46,878 bases of DNA, from NCBI GenBank assembly GCA_017479865.1, contig JAFVBS010000006.1, forward strand, positions 1-46,878. The letters are read 5' to 3'. Source of the stretch: Clostridia bacterium. Lineage in GTDB: Bacteria; Bacillota; Clostridia; TANB77; CAG-508. The notes beneath the pieces were generated by a model, which saw only the letters and a list, made by a program, of their open reading frames with translations, made no database searches and was not told where the DNA came from. Position 1 is the stretch's first letter, and each line of letters begins with the position of its first letter. The translations under genes were made by a program, and so were the position numbers. Below, piece after piece: positions 32,165 to 40,703 of the stretch.

Positions 32165-32794
32165 TTACTTTTGATATGCTTTACAATAATCGCATACAGG
32201 GCATTCACTGCATTTGGGATTGCGAGCAGTACACGTCTTTCTGCCGTGCCAGATAAATACATGATTTACATCTTGATAATATTTTGATGGTATTTGTTTT
32301 AATAAATCTTGTTCAATTTTTTCTGGCTCACTTTTATTAGAAAGACCAATACGATTTGAAATTCTTTTGACATGAGTATCTACTGCAATTCCTTGTGGAT
32401 GATTAAAAGCCTCTAGCATCACAACATTAGCACTTTTCCTGCCAACACCAGGAATGGTCATTAACTCCTCCATGGTTTGAGGAACTTCACCACCAAAATC
32501 AGTTAATATTTTTTGTGCAGCAAGCTTCATATTCTTGGCTTTGTTTTTATAAAAACCACAAGGATGAATTAAGCTTTCCAATTCTTTCAAAGGAGCATTT
32601 GCTATGGACACAGGAGTATTGTATTTTGCAAAAAGGGCAGGAGTAGTTAAATTGACTCGTTCATCGGTACATTGTGCCGAAAGCATAACTGCAATCATCA
32701 TCTCAAAAGGGGTTTCAAAATTCAAGCTACATTTGGCATCTGGATATGCTTGCTTCAATTTTTCTACTACGTTTATTACATAATCTTTTTTCAT
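32165..32794 (-). CDS. nth: Endonuclease III (DNA glycosylase/AP lyase)
   Basis: Removes oxidised pyrimidines in base excision repair. The helix-hairpin-helix IPGVGRKSANVV holds the catalytic lysine, VDTHV the catalytic aspartate, and the C-terminal C-x6-C-x2-C-x5-C (CTARNPKCSECPVCDYC) the 4Fe-4S cluster. The chosen ATG at 32794 has GAGGTG six bases upstream on its strand and gives 209 aa, the normal size; the open frame runs 17 codons further but without a ribosome binding site. Confidence 0.95.
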   Translation of the reverse strand: MKKDYVINVVEKLKQAYPDAKCSLNFETPFEMMIAVMLSAQCTDERVNLTTPALFAKYNTPVSIANAPLKELESLIHPCGFYKNKAKNMKLAAQKILTDFGGEVPQTMEELMTIPGVGRKSANVVMLEAFNHPQGIAVDTHVKRISNRIGLSNKSEPEKIEQDLLKQIPSKYYQDVNHVFIWHGRKTCTARNPKCSECPVCDYCKAYQK

Positions 32795-32976
32795 CAATTT
32801 CACCTCGTCTTTATTAATTAAATCATAAACAAAGCAATTTAGCAAGAAAATTTATAAGTAAGTAAATAGCCATTCTATTGCCCTTAAAATTCGTTTACAC
32901 AACTAGCAAAAAACATAAAAAGGTAACAGGAAAAGAAAAAATGAATATAATATACAAAAAGGTAGGGAGGTTTCAG

Positions 32977-33129
32977 ATGTTTAAAGCACTAAGAAAAACA
33001 ATAGGAGTATGTTTCATCGGATTAGGATTGGGAATACTGCTTGTATTATTACTTCCACTATCTGGTTGGCTATTTATAATAGGCGTTGTTGTCATTGCAG
33101 TTGGAATTATGTGGCTATCTTGCAAGTAA
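32977..33129 (+). CDS. Small membrane protein upstream of spoVM
   Basis: 50 aa with one or two hydrophobic segments (about 10-29 and 32-48). The ribosome binding site GGGAGG lies six bases before the ATG. It ends 14 bases before spoVM, so the two are probably one transcript. Not recognised. If co-expressed with SpoVM it may act in the mother cell during sporulation; this is inferred from position only. Confidence 0.65.
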   Translation: MFKALRKTIGVCFIGLGLGILLVLLLPLSGWLFIIGVVVIAVGIMWLSCK

Positions 33130-33143
33130 AGGAGAGTGGGAAT

Positions 33144-33221
33144 ATGACGATTGTTGTAAAAAAGGTTCCAAAATTTCTAAGAGGATTTGTCAAACTCATA
33201 TTTGGAATTAAAGAAAAGTAA
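33144..33221 (+). CDS. spoVM: SpoVM, spore-coat anchoring peptide (25 aa)
   Basis: SpoVM is an amphipathic helix of about 26 residues that binds the convex forespore membrane and recruits SpoIVA for coat assembly. The encoded peptide has the family features: length 25, a Pro near position 9 (VPKFLRGF), a basic/hydrophobic helix, and IFGIKEK at the end, close to the Bacillus KLPKFLGG core. GGAGAG precedes the ATG by six bases. The gene stands next to rpmB, as in Bacillus subtilis, but here in convergent orientation. It marks the organism as a probable spore former. Too short for most gene callers. Confidence 0.85.
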   Translation: MTIVVKKVPKFLRGFVKLIFGIKEK

Positions 33222-33243
33222 TACATAATAAAAAGTATTACAA

Positions 33244-33271
33244 AACGAGGCTATTGTTTCATAGCCTCGTT
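33244..33271. terminator. Bidirectional terminator between spoVM and rpmB
   Basis: AACGAGGCTAT and ATAGCCTCGTT form a perfect 11-bp stem with a 6-nt loop between convergent genes. Confidence 0.8.
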
Positions 33272-33288
33272 CTTATATTTTTATCACA

Positions 33289-33486
33289 TTAAGCCCTTTC
33301 TATTTTTCTAGCACGTAAACATTTAGCACAAACATGTAGTGTTTGGGTTTGACCATTGACTACTGCTTTAATTTTTCTTAAATTTGGTTTAAATGTTCTT
33401 GTTGCTCTTCTACTAACATGAGAACGAGCAATACTAATTTGATTTCCATGAGATAATGTTTTTCCACAAACATCGCATTTTGCCAT
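33289..33486 (-). CDS. rpmB: Ribosomal protein bL28
   Basis: 65 aa of the large ribosomal subunit. The N-terminal MAKCDVCGK and the C-terminal CAKCLRA supply a C4 zinc site, so this is the zinc-binding (C+) form. GNQISIARSH and FKPNLRKI are the usual L28 motifs. The start at 33486 has GGAGG on its strand; the open frame upstream lacks one. Confidence 0.96.
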   Translation of the reverse strand: MAKCDVCGKTLSHGNQISIARSHVSRRATRTFKPNLRKIKAVVNGQTQTLHVCAKCLRARKIERA

Positions 33487-33586
33487 AATTCTACACCTCC
33501 TATAGAACAAAACTAAAATTGACTATTTATAACTATAACACAAAAAAATAAAAAAAACAAGACTTTTAAAAAACTTTTTCATATCC

Positions 33587-33615
33587 TTGACAAAAAACAT
33601 ACATATTGATAATAT
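33587..33615 (+). promoter_or_regulatory. Sigma-A promoter of the yqeG-pilD operon
   Basis: TTGACA (33587-33592), 17-bp spacer, TAATAT (33610-33615). Confidence 0.8.
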
Positions 33616-33649
33616 AATAACAGAAAAATTGGCTTTTATAGGAGGCAAA

Positions 33650-34168
33650 ATGAAACTTTATCCGAATTTTTACTTCAATAATATTCTCGAAATTACCATT
33701 CCTTTTTTACACGAAAATGCAATTCAAGGGCTTATTCTTGACATGGACAATACACTCATTGATTTTGATAGAAAACTGTTAGAAGGAACAGAACAGTGGG
33801 TGGCAGAACTAAAAGAAAATGGAATTCAGTTATGCATTGTATCAAACAGCAATCACAAAGAAAAAGTAAAAACGGTAGCCAAAAGATTACAAATCCCCTA
33901 TTTTTATTTTGCAAAAAAACCGTTGAAGTCAGGATTTAAAAAAGCAAAAGAAAAACTAGGACTAGAAAATAAACAAATTGCAGCTGTAGGAGATCAAATA
34001 TTTACTGATGTCCTTGGAGCGAATCGCTCTCATATGATTTCTATTTTGGTAGAACCAATTGGAAAAAAGGATATTTGGATTACTAGGTTAAAACGTCCAC
34101 TTGAAAATGCAATTATTCAAAGAGGAAAACGCAAGTTGCAAGAAATAAAAAAGAAAACACAAAAGTGA
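33650..34168 (+). CDS. yqeG: YqeG-family HAD IIIA phosphatase
   Basis: 172 aa of the HAD superfamily. Motif I is LDMDNTLIDF, motif II SNSN, the lysine region KPLKSGFKKA, and motif III GDQIFTDVLGANR. The family includes Bacillus YqeG and mitochondrial phosphatidylglycerophosphatase GEP4, so a PGP phosphatase role is possible. The ATG at 33650 has AGGAGG upstream; the in-frame TTG at 33587 is part of the -35 box and cannot be the start. The prepilin peptidase follows after 13 bases. Confidence 0.87.
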   Translation: MKLYPNFYFNNILEITIPFLHENAIQGLILDMDNTLIDFDRKLLEGTEQWVAELKENGIQLCIVSNSNHKEKVKTVAKRLQIPYFYFAKKPLKSGFKKAKEKLGLENKQIAAVGDQIFTDVLGANRSHMISILVEPIGKKDIWITRLKRPLENAIIQRGKRKLQEIKKKTQK

Positions 34169-34181
34169 AAGGGGAAACAGA

Positions 34182-34937
34182 ATGTATATTCAAGATATTC
34201 ATATTTTAAATTATGTATTAGTAGGAATGATAGGTCTACTCGTGGGACAATTTGTTGACTGGTGTAATGGTCGTTTACCAGAATACAAAAAAGTATTTTC
34301 AAAAGAAATTTTTGGATATTTCAAAAAATTAAAACCAAACTATATATTGATGATAGTCAATAGCTTGATGTATTTGGGACTATTGTATCGCTTTGGACTA
34401 ACGCTTGATTTTTTCAAATATGCTTTCTTAGTTCCAATGCTTTTATCAGCATTTTGTATTGATTTAAAACTTCAAATTATTCCTAATAGACTTACTCTTA
34501 CTATTTTTGAAGCAGGACTTGTTTTTATGTTTTTGGGAGTAGCACTTAATACTAGTACGGGAATGACCACATTAACCAATAATCTTTTAGGAATGGTTAT
34601 AGGAGCAGGAATTTTTGCTTTAATTACCTTTATTGGGGGTCTTTTTGCAGGAAAAGAAGCTATGGGATTTGGCGATGTCAAACTTATGGGAGCATTGGGA
34701 ATTTATATTTGTTCGACAGGCTGGCTTAACATTATCATTGTTTCAGTTTTGGCATTTCTTTTCGCTGCTATTGTTAGCATAGGAATTTTAATTTTCAAAA
34801 AAGGAAAGTTTAATGACTATATTCCGTTTGGACCATTTATTGTAGCAAGCTGTTTTATCACAATCTTTACACCAAGTACTCTGCTATTTAATATTGTTCT
34901 TAAAATTTTTACGTTGGGAATGTATCAGGGATTATAA
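34182..34937 (+). CDS. Prepilin peptidase (A24 aspartic protease)
   Basis: Cuts class III signal peptides of type IV pilin-like proteins at the inner membrane face. 251 aa with about seven membrane segments. The two catalytic aspartates are Asp94 (CIDLKLQIIPNRL) and Asp165 in GFGDVKLMG. The N-terminal methylase part is reduced: there is no pair of CxxC zinc motifs, only a short loop (QFVDWCNGRLP), so it may cleave without N-methylating. Its natural substrates would include proteins like the one starting at 46769 (KNGITLIAL). No other pilus assembly genes are in the window. Confidence 0.88.
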   Translation: MYIQDIHILNYVLVGMIGLLVGQFVDWCNGRLPEYKKVFSKEIFGYFKKLKPNYILMIVNSLMYLGLLYRFGLTLDFFKYAFLVPMLLSAFCIDLKLQIIPNRLTLTIFEAGLVFMFLGVALNTSTGMTTLTNNLLGMVIGAGIFALITFIGGLFAGKEAMGFGDVKLMGALGIYICSTGWLNIIIVSVLAFLFAAIVSIGILIFKKGKFNDYIPFGPFIVASCFITIFTPSTLLFNIVLKIFTLGMYQGL

Positions 34938-34956
34938 AAAGAAATGGGGAGTGTCA

Positions 34957-36027
34957 ATGAACACAAAGATTAAGTGGTTAAGAGATAAAATGAAAGGGTT
35001 AGACTTGCAAGGAATGATTGTTTCTAATCCAAACAATATTCGCTATTTAACAGGAATTGATGCCGAGGGAGTATTACTCATTACACGAAAAGAAAATATT
35101 TATATTACAGATAGTAGATACATTGAAGAAGTACAGGCAACCCTTACGATAGACGATGAAATTATTGTAAACAATAGCAGAGATGTAAGCCAATACGATT
35201 ATGAAAACTTTTTTTCTTTTTGTGAAAATGTTGGCTTTGAGGAAGGATATATCACTTATCGTACCTACAAAAATTACTTACAAAAATACAAGGTAAACAA
35301 TTTTGAAGAAACAGAAAACATGATTGAAAAACAAAGGGCAATTAAAGATGAAGAGGAAATTGCCTTATTACAGAAGGCTTGCACAATTACAGATGATTGT
35401 TTTTCATATTTATGTAATTTTATTAAAATAGGAATGTCAGAAAAGCAAATTGCTTATGAAATTGAAAAATATTTTTTAGAACATGGCGCTGATGGGCTTT
35501 CTTTTGAAACAATTGTGGCGTCAGGGAAAAATTCCTCAAAGCCACATGCCAAAACAACAGAAAAGCACATTATGGCAGGAGATCCTATTACCATTGATTT
35601 TGGCTGTAAATACAAAGGCTACTGTTCTGATATGACAAGAACCATCTTTGCAGGATATGTTCCAGAAAAGGCAAAAAAGGTATATGATTTGGTACTTAAA
35701 AACCAACTGCAAACGCTAAAAGACATGAAAGAAGGAGCAAACATTAAAATTTTTTCCAGAAATGTAGAAAATGATTTTAAATTAAATGGCTACTCTTTAG
35801 TACACAGTTTGGGTCATGGAGTTGGACTAGATATTCATGAAATACCTTTTATTAATGGCAACAATGATAATATATTAAAAGCAAATATGGTCGTTACAGA
35901 TGAGCCAGGCATTTACTTGCCTGGAGAATTTGGCGTAAGAATTGAAGATACAGTATTAATTACAAAATCTGGGTGTATAAATTTAACGAAATCAGAGAAA
36001 AATTATGTTATAGTAGATAATGCTTGA
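34957..36027 (+). CDS. M24 aminopeptidase P family (Xaa-Pro) peptidase
   Basis: Removes the N-terminal residue before proline. From ATG 34957 (GGGGAGTG upstream) it has 356 aa: an N-terminal creatinase-like domain (about 1-130) and a pita-bread catalytic domain with the metal ligands in DFGCKYKGYCSDMTR (two Asp), HGVGLDIHE (His), DEPGIY (Glu) and VRIEDT (Glu). It ends inside the efp promoter, and efp directly follows, an order common in Firmicutes. The open frame before 34957 overlaps the prepilin peptidase gene and has no ribosome binding site. Confidence 0.92.
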   Translation: MNTKIKWLRDKMKGLDLQGMIVSNPNNIRYLTGIDAEGVLLITRKENIYITDSRYIEEVQATLTIDDEIIVNNSRDVSQYDYENFFSFCENVGFEEGYITYRTYKNYLQKYKVNNFEETENMIEKQRAIKDEEEIALLQKACTITDDCFSYLCNFIKIGMSEKQIAYEIEKYFLEHGADGLSFETIVASGKNSSKPHAKTTEKHIMAGDPITIDFGCKYKGYCSDMTRTIFAGYVPEKAKKVYDLVLKNQLQTLKDMKEGANIKIFSRNVENDFKLNGYSLVHSLGHGVGLDIHEIPFINGNNDNILKANMVVTDEPGIYLPGEFGVRIEDTVLITKSGCINLTKSEKNYVIVDNA

Positions 36028-36052
36028 TTTTCAACAAAAAGTAGTGTATAAT
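36024..36052 (+). promoter_or_regulatory. Sigma-A promoter of efp
   Basis: TTGATT (36024-36029), 17-bp spacer, TATAAT (36047-36052), overlapping the end of the upstream peptidase gene. Confidence 0.75.
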
Positions 36053-36099
36053 AGTAAAAGTTTAAAAAAATAAACATATTTTGAAGGGAGATATTAATT

Positions 36100-36666
36100 A
36101 TGGCAGAAGTATATATGGCAGGAGATTTTAGAAACGGAACAACATTTGAAATGGATGGAAACGTATTTAAAGTAGTAGAATTTCAACATGTAAAACCAGG
36201 AAAAGGTTCAGCATTTGTCAGAACTAAATTAAAAAATGTAATTTCAGGGGCAGTTCTTGAAAAAACATTTAATCCATCAGAAAAATTTCCAGGAGCAGAA
36301 ATAGAAAAAAGAGAAATGCAATATTTGTATAATGATAGCGACATTTACTATTTTATGGACAATGAAACATATGAACAATTACCACTTAATAAAGAGCAAC
36401 TTGGTGATAGCTTAAAGTTCTTAAAAGAAAATATGAATGTAAAAATTTTATCCTATAAAGGACACGTATTTTCAGTAGAACCACCAATGTTTGTTGAGCT
36501 AGAAGTTACATATACAGAACCAGGATTTGCCGGAAACACAACAACTACTTCAGGAAAGCCAGCAACGTTAGAAAATGGCTACGAGATTTCAGTGCCAATG
36601 TTTGTAAACATTGGAGATACAATTAGAATAGACACCAGAACTGGGGAATATATGGAAAGAGTTTAA
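36100..36666 (+). CDS. efp: Elongation factor P
   Basis: Rescues ribosomes stalled at polyproline. 188 aa with the three beta-barrel domains; the tip loop [10 protein letters not shown] carries the lysine (Lys35 by position in KPGKG) that contacts the peptidyl-tRNA. The C-terminal [14 protein letters not shown] is the family signature. The ribosome binding site GAAGGGAG is strong. Confidence 0.97.
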   Translation: MAEVYMAGDFRNGTTFEMDGNVFKVVEFQHVKPGKGSAFVRTKLKNVISGAVLEKTFNPSEKFPGAEIEKREMQYLYNDSDIYYFMDNETYEQLPLNKEQLGDSLKFLKENMNVKILSYKGHVFSVEPPMFVELEVTYTEPGFAGNTTTTSGKPATLENGYEISVPMFVNIGDTIRIDTRTGEYMERV

Positions 36667-36689
36667 AACTGGAAGGAAGTTTTAGAAAC

Positions 36690-37211
36690 ATGTCAGATTT
36701 AAATAATCGTTATCAAGCAATTTTAAAAGAACTTGAACAAAATATACAAAATGAAGAGGAACTTCAATTTGTGAAGGATAAATTCAATGACTTATCGATG
36801 ATGTTTATGGATGTAATTGATCGTTTAACGGCTTTGACTGATATGAGAATAAAAAGCATCGAGAAAACACAGCAAGAAATGGAACATAGAATGGAAAAGG
36901 TGCAAAGGGCTGTTGACGACATTCAAAGTGACATTTATGAAGATGAGGAGAATTATGAGTTTGAAATTACTTGCCCTTATTGCAACCATCAATTTACAAC
37001 AGATATTGATGCTGAATTTAATACAGAGGTAGAATGCCCAGAATGTCATAATACCATCGAATTAGATTGGAATGATGAGGAAGAAATAGGATGTGGCAGC
37101 AATTGCTCTCATTGTGCCAGCCCATGTGGTGTTCAAGAAGAGGAAGAAGACTATGAGACAGAAACGCAAGAAGTTGAAAATAACGAGCAAGTAGACGATG
37201 AAGATATGTGA
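36690..37211 (+). CDS. Coiled-coil protein with C-terminal zinc ribbon
   Basis: 173 aa. Residues 1-80 are a helical coiled coil; 95-125 form a zinc ribbon with CPYC and CPEC knuckles; then come an additional cluster of four Cys and a His (CGSNCSHCASPC) and a very acidic tail. Resembles clostridial zinc-ribbon proteins of unknown function such as the CD1247 type. GGAAGG precedes the ATG. It follows efp by 23 bases and is probably in the same operon. A regulatory or nucleic-acid-binding role is possible but not supported by any specific residue. Confidence 0.65.
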   Translation: MSDLNNRYQAILKELEQNIQNEEELQFVKDKFNDLSMMFMDVIDRLTALTDMRIKSIEKTQQEMEHRMEKVQRAVDDIQSDIYEDEENYEFEITCPYCNHQFTTDIDAEFNTEVECPECHNTIELDWNDEEEIGCGSNCSHCASPCGVQEEEEDYETETQEVENNEQVDDEDM

Positions 37212-37233
37212 GTAAATTACAACCTATATCAAT

Positions 37234-37826
37234 TTATTTTTCAAACAGATTCAATGGATTAATATACTCACCATTGATTCGCACTCCTAAATGTAAATGA
37301 GGACCGGTCGTGGCGCCATTGGTAGGATTACCATTGGCGTCTTTGTATTGATTTCCGAGGTACACCATACACGTTTTTAGGACCTACATAGCCAATGACA
37401 TCACCTTTTTTAACAAAGTCTCCTACTTTGACAATAAAAGTAGGGGAAACATGACAATAGCTAACCTTCATATTATTTACAGAAAGAGTAATGGTATAAC
37501 CACCACCTCCTAAAAAGCCCACATAAGTGATTTTTCCATCACAAATGGCATAAAATTTACGCCCTTGAGGTACTCCAATGTCAATTCCTTTGTGAAATGT
37601 GGAAGCTCCTGCGGTGGGAGAATGACGTTTGCCAAAGTGAGAGTTGATGGTAGTGTAACCGTGGCGTTGGCCATAAATAACCATTGGTAGAAGAAAAATC
37701 ATAGTAAGGTTCCTTGGCGACAGATGACTTACCTAAAATAGTAGGGCCAAAGAAACAACTTAAAAAGAAAACGAGAAGAAAGATAACTAAAAGGACATAA
37801 TAAAAGGGCTTCAAAAAATGAGACAT
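37234..37826 (-). pseudogene. Frameshifted membrane M23 peptidase
   Basis: The start (ATG 37826 with GGAGGT on its strand), an N-terminal membrane segment, and a full M23 domain are all present, but in three frames. The first break is at about 37672 (WPTP, then GYTTINSHFGKRH in the next frame), the second at about 37356 (VYGVP, then GNQYKDANG). Each is repaired by removing one C next to GG (CCACGG and CCTCGG). Zinc ligands HKGIDIG and HLHLGV are intact and no other damage is seen, so the loss is recent or the two sites are assembly errors. The intact protein would be about 197 aa. Confidence 0.8.
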
Positions 37827-37951
37827 TACAATACCTCCATTCTTAAATAGCCCCCGATTTTTAATTAATATAACACTTGGTATCAAACCATATCAGCAAC
37901 ATATAAACATCTGCGTTCTTAGACCGCCAGTAACTTGAAAAAGGTACTAAT

Positions 37952-38413
37952 TTAATTTTTCACATTTACAACCTTTTTAAAAGCAAAAAACTTGCTAATA
38001 AAAAAGTTTAAAATAATCACAATAATCGTAATTAATACTTTATTAATTAGATAGGCTATATTGTCACTAAATATACCATAGAAAGAGTGAATGACATTAT
38101 TTAATAAAAATACTCCTACAATTTCAATGACCATGGTAAAAGCTCTGCCTAACATAAATTTACCAAATTCAATTAATTTTGCTTTTGCCGTATTTGCCTG
38201 AGATATAAACACCCATTTACGATTGGTAAAATAAGCAAATAAAATTGAAGTAATAATTCCAATAGTACTAGCTAAATTCCCTTCCATATGACAAAAGGAC
38301 TTTAATACATAAGAAACGACAATATTGACGAGTGTTGTTAATACACCAAATATCAAATAAAATATTACTTCTTTACTCCATATTTTTTTAATCAATTTTT
38401 TTAATTTTTCCAT
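37952..38413 (-). CDS. GtrA-family four-helix membrane protein
   Basis: 153 aa with four membrane helices. Motifs typical of GtrA are FGVLTTLVN in helix 1, NRKWVF after helix 2, EFGKFMLGR before helix 3 and NFFISKFFAFKK at the end. GtrA proteins are thought to flip or present undecaprenyl-phosphate-linked sugars; the partner glycosyltransferase is not next to it here. CAGGAGT precedes the start on its strand. Confidence 0.87.
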   Translation of the reverse strand: MEKLKKLIKKIWSKEVIFYLIFGVLTTLVNIVVSYVLKSFCHMEGNLASTIGIITSILFAYFTNRKWVFISQANTAKAKLIEFGKFMLGRAFTMVIEIVGVFLLNNVIHSFYGIFSDNIAYLINKVLITIIVIILNFFISKFFAFKKVVNVKN

Positions 38414-38532
38414 TTTTTACTCCTGGCAAAGAATTTCAAACTTTTACATTGAATTTGATATATCATAGCATAAACGATAAAAGAATTCAACTGTTTTATT
38501 GCGTTTTTGTATACAATCGTATCAAATTAGTA

Positions 38533-38613
38533 AGGGGTAGAAGGATTCGGCAAGCCAAACAAAAATACCCAACTTTGTTGGGTATTTTTGTTTGGCAGGG
38601 GTAGAAGGATTCG
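38533..38613 (-). repeat. 17-bp duplication of the tRNA-Trp 3' end around its terminator
   Basis: AGGGGTAGAAGGATTCG occurs at 38533-38549 and again at 38597-38613, the second copy being the T-arm and acceptor part of tRNA-Trp. The interval holds the tRNA terminator, a perfect 19-bp stem of CCAAACAAAAATACCCAAC and its complement (38555-38595). The layout looks like an attachment-site scar of an integrated element or a slippage duplication. Confidence 0.65.
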
Positions 38614-38667
38614 AACCCTCACAGGCGGTTTTGGAGACCGATGTGCTACCATTAACACTATACCCCT
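38593..38667 (-). tRNA. tRNA-Trp (CCA)
   Basis: 75 nt with encoded CCA. Acceptor AGGGGTA/TACCCCT with discriminator G73, the tryptophan identity base; anticodon loop CTCCAAA gives CCA. The first anticodon-stem pair (T-C) is mismatched. The T arm carries GGTTCGAATCC. Confidence 0.9.
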
Positions 38668-38740
38668 AAATTTCAATTTAAACTACTTTATTATATTAGC
38701 ACATTATCCAAAAATGTGCAAGAGTTTTTAACAATTTTGC

Positions 38741-38769
38741 TTGTTATTTGTGTGACATTGTAGTATAAT
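38741..38769 (+). promoter_or_regulatory. Sigma-A promoter of ssrA
   Basis: TTGTTA (38741-38746), 17-bp spacer, TATAAT (38764-38769), about 58 bases before the mature tmRNA 5' end. Confidence 0.75.
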
Positions 38770-38833
38770 AAGTAATGTAGCGCTGATGCATAACTTATTG
38801 GTGCCCAGAAAAAAAGCTACATCAAAAAAATTG

Positions 38834-39192
38834 GGGGATGTATTTTGGTTTCGACAGTATCCCAGAAGTATCAATAGCGAGTAGTGGATTCTCACTTGGC
38901 CACTTTAATCATGTGAGAAAATAAATATAAACGCTGATAATAGAGAATTAGCATACGCTGCTTAGTTGCAGCGACGTCTTACCTTAGTTGCCCACGACTT
39001 TGGATAAGGCGACGATTAGTGGGAAACGAAGTTATCTCGAGCCATCGTGGTAATAGGTAATTAAAATGGCTACTTTCAAAATAAGCTTGTTTGTTAGGTT
39101 ATTTTGAAGGGAATGTTAACAACAAACTGCACTCGGAGAAATTGGTATGGAAAGGTTATTGGACAGGAGTTCGACTCTCCTCATCTCCACCA
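38834..39192 (+). ncRNA. ssrA: Transfer-messenger RNA (tmRNA)
   Basis: The tRNA-like ends GGGGATG (38834-38840) and CATCTCC-ACCA pair, with the typical GGTTTCGACAG and TTCGACTCTCC segments. The tag reading frame ends at the TAG at 38963-38965 and encodes NADNRELAYAA; the resume codon is just upstream and is not certain. The YAA end is a ClpXP/ClpAP-type degradation signal. It rescues stalled ribosomes. Confidence 0.95.
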
Positions 39193-39209
39193 AAACTTTT
39201 ATTCACCCC

Positions 39210-39238
39210 TTGCAATTTATTATAAAAGGTGGTAAAAT
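39210..39238 (+). promoter_or_regulatory. Sigma-A promoter of pheST
   Basis: TTGCAA (39210-39215), 17-bp spacer, TAAAAT (39233-39238), followed by the T-box leader. Confidence 0.6.
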
Positions 39239-39267
39239 TATCCATATTGTAAATTATACCGAAAAAA

Positions 39268-39511
39268 AGCAAAGTATGTAAAAGAGCACAATAGCTATAG
39301 AGAGAAAAACAATGGCTGAAAGTTTTTCCTATTGCTTTTACTGAAATTTCACTTTTTAGGACTTTTTCTGAAAACAACAGTAGGAAAAAGCGTTAGCCAC
39401 GTTATCGGCATATAAAGGTTAATCACATGATTTAAAAAATCATGAATTAATAAATTTAGGTGGTACCACGGAAAGTCCCTTTCGTCCTATGCATGACGAA
39501 GGGACATTTTT
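39268..39511 (+). promoter_or_regulatory. T-box leader (tRNA-Phe-sensing) of pheST
   Basis: The T-box AGGTGGTACCACGG is at 39458-39471 and the terminator GTCCCTTTCGTC/GACGAAGGGAC with T5 at 39475-39511. A candidate specifier TTC sits in the upstream stem (GAAATTTCAC). Uncharged tRNA-Phe would stabilise the antiterminator and allow synthesis of its own synthetase. The specifier position is by eye. Confidence 0.9.
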
Positions 39512-39521
39512 GCAATTATAG

Positions 39522-39550
39522 GAACAATGGGACAGAAATTTTGTCACTAG
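39522..39550 (+). repeat. Short dispersed sequence, copy 2
   Basis: GGAACAATGG followed by GAAATTTTGTC, similar to 32020-32050. It can fold through GACA/TGTC. It lies between the T-box terminator and pheS. Confidence 0.35.
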
Positions 39551-39618
39551 AGTTACAAAAATTAATGTCAGAGTTGGCTTTCCAGACGACAATAAAAAAA
39601 TATAAAAGGAGGAAAAAC

Positions 39619-40638
39619 ATGCAAGAACAAATTGAAAAAATTAAACAACATGCCTTGCAAGAAATTGCATCAGCAGAAGACGCAAAAGGGTTAGATGAGG
39701 CAAGAGTCAAATACTTAGGAAAGAAGGGAGAACTTACTCTTATTTTAAGAGGTATGGGAGGAATTTCACCAGAAGAAAGACCAGTTATAGGAAGCCTGGT
39801 TAATCAAGTGAGAGATGAGTTAGAAACTTCTATCAAAGAAAGAGAAAATTACTTTGAAAATGCCGAATTAGAAAAAAAATTATTAACAGAAAACCTTGAT
39901 GTCACAATGCCAAGCAAAAAAATTGATTTAGGAAGTGTTCATCCAATTACACAAATTATCAATGATGTGAAGGAAATTTTTATTGGTATGGGATATGAAA
40001 TTGCAGATGGACCAGAAGTAGAACTTGCCACTTATAATTTTGATAAACTTAATACACCGCCAGACCACCCAGCCAGAGATATTCAAGACACCTTTTATAT
40101 TACAGATGATATTGTGCTTCGCTCACAGACATCACCAGTGCAGGCAAGAGTAATGGAAAATCAAAAACCACCAATCAAAGTTATTTGCCCAGGTGCCGTT
40201 TATCGTTCTGACAGTGTAGATGCAACACACTCACCAGTTTTCCATCAAATTGAAGGACTTGTGATTGATAGAAAAATTTCTATGGCAGATTTAAAAGGAA
40301 CCTTAGAAATGTTTACAAAAAAATGTTTAGGAGAAAAAACACAAATTCGTTTTAGACCACATCATTTTCCGTTTACAGAGCCAAGTGCAGAAGCTGATGT
40401 TTCTTGCTTTGTTTGTGGAGGAAAAGGATGCAGGGTATGTAAAGGAGAAGGCTGGATTGAATTATTAGGTTGTGGAATGGTACACCCTAATGTACTTCGC
40501 AATTGCGGAATCGACCCAAAAGAATATTCCGGATTTGCATTTGGCTTCGGAGTAGAAAGAATTGCCATGGCAAAGTTCGGAATTGATGACATGCGTCTAC
40601 TTTACGAGAATGATGTCAGATTTTTAAAACAATTTTAA
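39619..40638 (+). CDS. pheS: Phenylalanyl-tRNA synthetase alpha subunit
   Basis: Forms the alpha2beta2 enzyme with PheT. The N-terminal coiled coil (about 1-80) binds tRNA. The class II catalytic core has motif 2 around [10 protein letters not shown] and motif 3 [16 protein letters not shown]. From ATG 39619 (AGGAGG upstream) it has 339 aa, the normal size; the frame is open upstream through the leader but that is not coding. Confidence 0.97.
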   Translation: MQEQIEKIKQHALQEIASAEDAKGLDEARVKYLGKKGELTLILRGMGGISPEERPVIGSLVNQVRDELETSIKERENYFENAELEKKLLTENLDVTMPSKKIDLGSVHPITQIINDVKEIFIGMGYEIADGPEVELATYNFDKLNTPPDHPARDIQDTFYITDDIVLRSQTSPVQARVMENQKPPIKVICPGAVYRSDSVDATHSPVFHQIEGLVIDRKISMADLKGTLEMFTKKCLGEKTQIRFRPHHFPFTEPSAEADVSCFVCGGKGCRVCKGEGWIELLGCGMVHPNVLRNCGIDPKEYSGFAFGFGVERIAMAKFGIDDMRLLYENDVRFLKQF

Positions 40639-40703
40639 GTGTCGTTGATTGAACCGACAAAATGTAAATTTATGTAAATATGTTTTGGTATAGGAGGAAT
40701 AAA

